From Bordetella parapertussis (GTDB lineage Bacteria; Pseudomonadota; Gammaproteobacteria; Burkholderiales; Burkholderiaceae_C), in contig CAMDAN010000136.1 of NCBI GenBank assembly GCA_945888535.1, forward strand, positions 1-5,033: a stretch of 5,033 nucleotides of DNA. The letters are read 5' to 3'. The position numbers and the translations under genes were made by a program. Positions 1 through 5,033 of the stretch are shown piece after piece; the stretch's first letter is position 1; each line of letters starts with the position of its first letter. The notes beneath the pieces are model-generated. The model did not search any database. It was not told where the DNA came from and worked only from the letters and a program-made list of their open reading frames with translations.

Positions 1-2221
<2,221 letters not shown>

Positions 2222-2296
2222 GGCGTGCTTGAGGGCCGGACGGGCCCGTTCCAAGTGGAAAGAGGCGCGATTGTGGCACGGCGCTCTGGTGGCGTC

Positions 2297-2305
2297 TGCT
2301 ATTGT
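2297..2305 (+). promoter_or_regulatory. Possible extended -10 element for recG
   Basis: TG-C-TATTGT has the TGn extension followed by a hexamer matching TATAAT at four of six positions. No good -35 box sits 16-18 bp upstream (TTGTGG at 2271-2276 is too far). A transcript from it would begin near 2312, directly before a GTG in the recG frame at 2313 and about 34 nt before the ATG at 2346. This is a by-eye prediction only. Confidence 0.3.
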
Positions 2306-2339
2306 TGAGTCCGTGACCCATAGCACCCCGTCTTGCGCC

Positions 2340-2344
2340 AAGGA
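2340..2344 (+). promoter_or_regulatory. Shine-Dalgarno-like AAGGA before the recG ATG
   Basis: AAGGA matches the anti-Shine-Dalgarno complement but lies only 1 nt from the ATG at 2346, closer than the usual 5-9 nt. It weakly favours this start over the GTG at 2313, which has no comparable site, but the short spacing makes it a poor deciding signal. Confidence 0.3.
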
Positions 2345-2345
2345 A

Positions 2346-4469
2346 ATGACGCCTCCAAAAACCGTTGTCAAGGTTAAATCCGCGCCACAAAAGGCCTTGG
2401 AAAAACTCGGCCTGCGTCGGGACATTGACTTGGCTTTGCACCTGCCCCTGCGCTACGAAGACGAGACTCAGATTGGCGTGTTAAGAGATGCCCGTGACGG
2501 AGAGACGATGCAGTTTGAGGGGCGGGTAACTGACTGCGAAGTGGTGTACCGACCCCGCAAACAACTCATTGTCAAAGTGCAAGACCCTACCGACGAATGC
2601 ACGCTGCGTTTTTTTAATTTCTATCCCTCACAACAAAAAGCCTTGGCCGTTGGGCAACAGGTTCGGGTGCGTGGAGAAATTAAGGGTGGCTTTTTGGGCT
2701 GGGCCATGTTGCACCCCAGTTTCAAAGCAGCGGGAGGCGATTTACCCAGCACCTTAACTCCCATTTACCCCACCGTCGCAGGTCTGCCGCAGGCCTATTT
2801 ACGCAAAGCCATATTGGCAGGCTTGGCCAGAGCCGATGTATCAGACACCTTTGCACCCGGCGACCTTGCCAGCTTTAAAGGCATAAGTTTTAAAGGTACA
2901 AGTTTTGAAGGCGCTAGTGGCCAAGGGGTGTGGACGCTGCGTGAAGCTTTGGGATTTTTGCACCATCCCGCGCCCGACGTGTCGATCGATGCGCTGCATG
3001 ACCACACGCATCCTGCATGGCAGCGACTCAAAGCAGAAGAGTTACTGGCCCAGCAACTCTCCCAATTGCAGTCGCGCAGGGAGCGCGCCGCTTTGAGAGC
3101 GCCTGCTTTGCTTGCCCCAGATTCTGAGAACAGCTTGCACGCTCGGTTACTTAGCAGCCTGCCTTTTTCATTAACAGCAGCACAAGTTCGCGTTAGCAGT
3201 GAGATTGCCGCCGATATCAAACGCCCAGTGCCCATGCACCGCTTACTTCAAGGCGATGTGGGCGCGGGTAAAACCGTGGTTGCTGCGCTGGCCGCTGCAG
3301 TTTGTATGGACGCGGGTTGGCAGTGCGCCCTGATGGCGCCTACCGAGATCTTGGCAGAGCAGCATTTTCGAAAACTTTTAGGTTGGCTAGAGCCCTTGGG
3401 CATCACCACGGCGTGGCTTACCGGAACCCAAAAAGCCAAAGATCGCCGCGCCATGCTGGCCTTGATTGAAAGTGGTGAGGCTAAGTTGGTCGTAGGCACC
3501 CACGCGATCATTCAAGACAAAGTGCAGTTTAAAAATTTAGCCCTCGCCATCATTGACGAACAGCACCGCTTTGGCGTTGCACAGCGCTTGGCTTTGCGCA
3601 ACAAATTACAGCACGATGCGATGGAGCCCCATCTTTTAATGATGACGGCAACCCCCATTCCCCGCACCTTGGCGATGAGCTACTACGCCGACTTGGATGT
3701 CTCAACCCTTGACGAACTTCCCCCGGGGCGCACGCCCATCGTTACCAAGGTGGTGCATGAGGCCAGGCGCCACGAAGTCATTGAACGCATTCGCGCCCAA
3801 GTGGCCCAGGGCCGTCAGGTGTACTGGGTGTGTCCGCTGATTGAAGAAAGTGAAGTACTCGATTTAAGCAATGCCACCGAGACCCACGCCGAACTCAGCG
3901 CCGCTCTCGACAGCCCAGACGCCCATTACCCGGTTGGGCTCTTGCATTCGCGCTTAGCGCCCGATGAGAAAAAAGCGGTGATGTCGGCGTTTGTAGCAGG
4001 GCGCACCAGCGTTTTGGTCAGCACCACGGTCATTGAAGTTGGGGTGGATGTTCCCAACGCTTCGTTGATGGTGATTGACCATGCTGAGCGCTTTGGACTT
4101 TCTCAGTTGCACCAGTTGCGCGGGCGGGTGGGGCGTGGCGCGGCGGCTTCGGCTTGCGTGTTGCTCTATTCCAGTGGCGATGCACCGCGCTTGAGTGAAG
4201 CTGCGCGCGAAAGACTCAAAGCTATGAGCGATACCAACGATGGCTTTGAAATCGCACGGCGTGATTTAGAAATCCGCGGGCCTGGAGAGTTTTTAGGTGC
4301 TCGGCAATCGGGTGATGCGATGCTGCGCTTTGCCAATCTTGACGAAGACCAAGCGCTTTTGGAGTGGGCTCGCAAGGAAGCCCCTTTGCTCATGGACAGT
4401 CAACCCGCCTTGGCTCACAAACACATTTCGCGCTGGCTGGGAACCAAGGCCGAATTTTTAAAAGCCTAA
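2346..4469 (+). CDS. recG: ATP-dependent DNA helicase RecG
   Basis: RecG is a superfamily 2 double-stranded DNA translocase that binds branched DNA and regresses stalled forks or processes R-loops and Holliday junctions. From the ATG at 2346 it has 707 residues (E. coli 693). Order of parts: N-terminal helical hairpin (about 16-40), wedge/OB-fold domain (about 50-130) with the RFFNF segment (88-92) that stacks on the branch point, then the helicase domains. Walker A is GDVGAGKT (303-310, Lys309), motif II DEQH (404-407), motif III TATP (434-437), then [15 protein letters not shown] and motif [11 protein letters not shown] (590-598). The C-terminal [17 protein letters not shown] region carries the arginines and glutamine of the RecG translocation motif. 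All key residues are present. Unusual: a three-copy SFKG(I/T/A) repeat at 176-190. The start is uncertain: AAGGA at 2340-2344 sits only 1 nt before the ATG, and an in-frame GTG at 2313 is a real alternative (718 residues). An ATG at 2220 is unlikely because it would leave no promoter space. The next gene follows after 16 bp. Confidence 0.97.
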   Translation: MTPPKTVVKVKSAPQKALEKLGLRRDIDLALHLPLRYEDETQIGVLRDARDGETMQFEGRVTDCEVVYRPRKQLIVKVQDPTDECTLRFFNFYPSQQKALAVGQQVRVRGEIKGGFLGWAMLHPSFKAAGGDLPSTLTPIYPTVAGLPQAYLRKAILAGLARADVSDTFAPGDLASFKGISFKGTSFEGASGQGVWTLREALGFLHHPAPDVSIDALHDHTHPAWQRLKAEELLAQQLSQLQSRRERAALRAPALLAPDSENSLHARLLSSLPFSLTAAQVRVSSEIAADIKRPVPMHRLLQGDVGAGKTVVAALAAAVCMDAGWQCALMAPTEILAEQHFRKLLGWLEPLGITTAWLTGTQKAKDRRAMLALIESGEAKLVVGTHAIIQDKVQFKNLALAIIDEQHRFGVAQRLALRNKLQHDAMEPHLLMMTATPIPRTLAMSYYADLDVSTLDELPPGRTPIVTKVVHEARRHEVIERIRAQVAQGRQVYWVCPLIEESEVLDLSNATETHAELSAALDSPDAHYPVGLLHSRLAPDEKKAVMSAFVAGRTSVLVSTTVIEVGVDVPNASLMVIDHAERFGLSQLHQLRGRVGRGAAASACVLLYSSGDAPRLSEAARERLKAMSDTNDGFEIARRDLEIRGPGEFLGARQSGDAMLRFANLDEDQALLEWARKEAPLLMDSQPALAHKHISRWLGTKAEFLKA
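2871..2915 (+). repeat. Three-copy 15-bp tandem repeat inside recG
   Basis: Three head-to-tail 15-bp units lie at 2871-2885, 2886-2900 and 2901-2915. They share the pattern AG(C/T)TTT(A/G)AAGG followed by four variable bases. They are in frame and encode [10 protein letters not shown] and SFEGA; the next codons (SGQGV) look like a decayed fourth unit. The segment falls between the LRKAIL helix and the WTLREAL helix of RecG. The E. coli protein has only a short linker there. An in-frame slippage expansion that lengthened a surface loop is the simplest reading. Confidence 0.85.
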
Positions 4470-4473
4470 ACAC

Positions 4474-4479
4474 GATAAT
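4474..4479 (+). promoter_or_regulatory. -10-like box directly upstream of oxyR
   Basis: GATAAT matches the sigma-70 -10 consensus at five of six positions and ends 6 nt before the A of the oxyR ATG. Transcription would therefore start at or next to the initiation codon, giving a leaderless mRNA, which fits the lack of a Shine-Dalgarno sequence. No clear -35 hexamer is seen at the usual distance; that region lies in the last recG codons. oxyR could alternatively be read only from the recG transcript. Confidence 0.35.
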
Positions 4480-4487
4480 GCCGGCAT
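4478..4487. repeat. 10-bp palindrome over the oxyR start codon
   Basis: ATGCCGGCAT is a perfect inverted repeat. It overlaps the end of the -10-like box on one side and the first two bases of the oxyR ATG on the other. The symmetry is certain; a role as an operator or hairpin is speculation, since a 10-bp palindrome can occur by chance. Confidence 0.5.
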
Positions 4488-5033
4488 GACACTGACTGAA
4501 CTCAAATACATTGTTGCGGTTGCAAGAGAGCGCCATTTTGGCAAAGCGGCCGATGCGTGTTTTGTCTCACAGCCCACGCTCTCGGTAGCGGTGAAGAAAC
4601 TCGAAGAAGAGTTAGACGTCAAACTCTTTGAGCGAAGTGCCAACGAAATTACAGTGACCGCGTTGGGCGAAGAGATCGTGCGCCAAGCCCAAAGCGTGCT
4701 CGAGCAAGCCGCCAACATCAAAGATATCGCCAAGCGCGGCAAAGACCCCTTGGCAGGCGCTTTAAAACTTGGTGTGATCTACACCATTGCGCCGTATTTG
4801 CTTCCTGATTTAGTTCGCCAAGTCATTACCCACCTGCCGCAGATGCCCTTGATGCTCCAAGAAAACTTCACCGTGAAGTTGCTCGAAATGCTGCGCACCG
4901 GGGAGATTGATTGCGCCATATTGGCTGAGCCGTTTCCTGACGCGGGCTTGGCAGTAGCCCCTTTGTATGACGAACCATTTTTTGCAGCCGTTCCTAGTCA
5001 GCACCCCTTGGCTAAGCTCAGCAGCGTGACCAC
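4486..5033 (+). CDS. oxyR: LysR-family transcriptional regulator, probable OxyR (partial, 3' end off the window)
   Basis: Translated by hand from the ATG at 4486, 182 codons are visible and the frame is open at the window end. OxyR is a cytoplasmic DNA-binding activator that turns on antioxidant genes when hydrogen peroxide oxidises a cysteine pair. Residues 1-60 form the LysR winged helix-turn-helix, with HFGKAADACFVSQPTLSVAV as the helix-turn-helix and LDVKLFERS as the wing. A linker helix follows (about 60-82), and the effector-binding domain begins near GALKLGVIYTIAPYLLP (91-107). OxyR-specific hints are the HFGKAAD and YLLP blocks, Cys25 and Cys143 at the same positions as in E. coli OxyR, and DEPFFAAVPSQHPLA (162-176). 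The peroxide-reacting cysteines (199 and 208 in E. coli) lie beyond the window, so sensing ability cannot be confirmed here. The gene starts 16 bp after recG with no Shine-Dalgarno. A paralogous LysR regulator cannot be fully excluded. Confidence 0.88.
   Translation, partial: MTLTELKYIVAVARERHFGKAADACFVSQPTLSVAVKKLEEELDVKLFERSANEITVTALGEEIVRQAQSVLEQAANIKDIAKRGKDPLAGALKLGVIYTIAPYLLPDLVRQVITHLPQMPLMLQENFTVKLLEMLRTGEIDCAILAEPFPDAGLAVAPLYDEPFFAAVPSQHPLAKLSSVT

Larger units (their letters stand above)
2222..2345. promoter_or_regulatory. Divergent queA/recG promoter region
   Basis: This 124-bp spacer separates the divergent starts of queA and recG, so it must carry the promoters of both transcripts unless they start inside the genes. 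On the plus strand an extended -10-like element is visible at 2297-2305. On the minus strand I see no convincing -35/-10 pair. A perfect 10-bp palindrome, ACGGGCCCGT, lies at 2240-2249, within the likely queA leader. No preQ1 riboswitch-like structure was recognised. The role follows from gene layout; individual sites are tentative. Confidence 0.6.

Noticed and set aside
2222..2345. preQ1 riboswitch upstream of queA
   Set aside because: I could not see the small H-type pseudoknot pattern with its A-rich tail; the spacer is GC-rich, and only a short palindrome is present.
2222..2425. N-terminal extension of queA to the ATG at 2425
   Set aside because: The 68 extra residues match nothing in the QueA family and would overlap recG and consume the shared promoter spacer.
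2569..4393. Open frames inside recG (2569-2757 +, 2795-3235 -, 2905-3096 +, 3248-3511 -, 4166-4393 -)
   Set aside because: recG is uninterrupted with all helicase motifs; these are low-complexity shadow frames (Ser-, Ala- and Leu-rich).
4440..4485. Rho-independent terminator after recG
   Set aside because: There is a short T-run in the last recG codons but no stem before it, and no hairpin with a U-tract in the 16-bp gap, so read-through into oxyR is possible.
4458..5004. Minus-strand frames 4458-4742 and 4810-5004
   Set aside because: They are antisense to the LysR-family gene, which has clear helix-turn-helix and effector-domain motifs.

Overview
The window reads as a piece of ordinary chromosome from a betaproteobacterium. 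Burkholderiales, and within it a Comamonadaceae-like organism (Limnohabitans/Rhodoferax type), is the best guess. This rests on protein-level recognition of the four genes, on the recG-oxyR neighbourhood, and on moderate GC by eye. No search was run, so genus-level placement is inference.

Layout: two gene pairs diverge from a short central spacer. Leftwards (minus strand) run queA (1109-2221) and tgt (1-1097, 3' end cut off by the window edge), separated by only 11 bp. They form a queuosine tRNA-modification operon. Rightwards (plus strand) run recG (about 2346-4469) and a LysR-family regulator that is very probably OxyR (4486 to the window end, 3' part missing), separated by 16 bp. The spacer 2222-2345 must hold the promoters for both directions. 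There is no gene-free stretch over 300 bases, no RNA gene, no mobile element, no CRISPR array and no convincing terminator.

How the genes work together: Tgt swaps guanine-34 for preQ1 in the GUN-anticodon tRNAs (Asp, Asn, His, Tyr). QueA then adds an epoxycyclopentanediol from S-adenosylmethionine to give epoxyqueuosine. RecG is the branched-DNA helicase that remodels stalled replication forks. OxyR is the peroxide-sensing activator. The recG-oxyR linkage pairs DNA repair with the oxidative-stress response.

I found no evidence for a new biological system. The details worth a second look are: a 13-residue expansion inside the Tgt zinc loop; a three-copy 15-bp tandem repeat that adds an SFKG-type peptide repeat to RecG; a -10-like box and a 10-bp palindrome abutting the oxyR start codon, suggesting leaderless transcription and possible autoregulation; and real ambiguity about the recG start codon.
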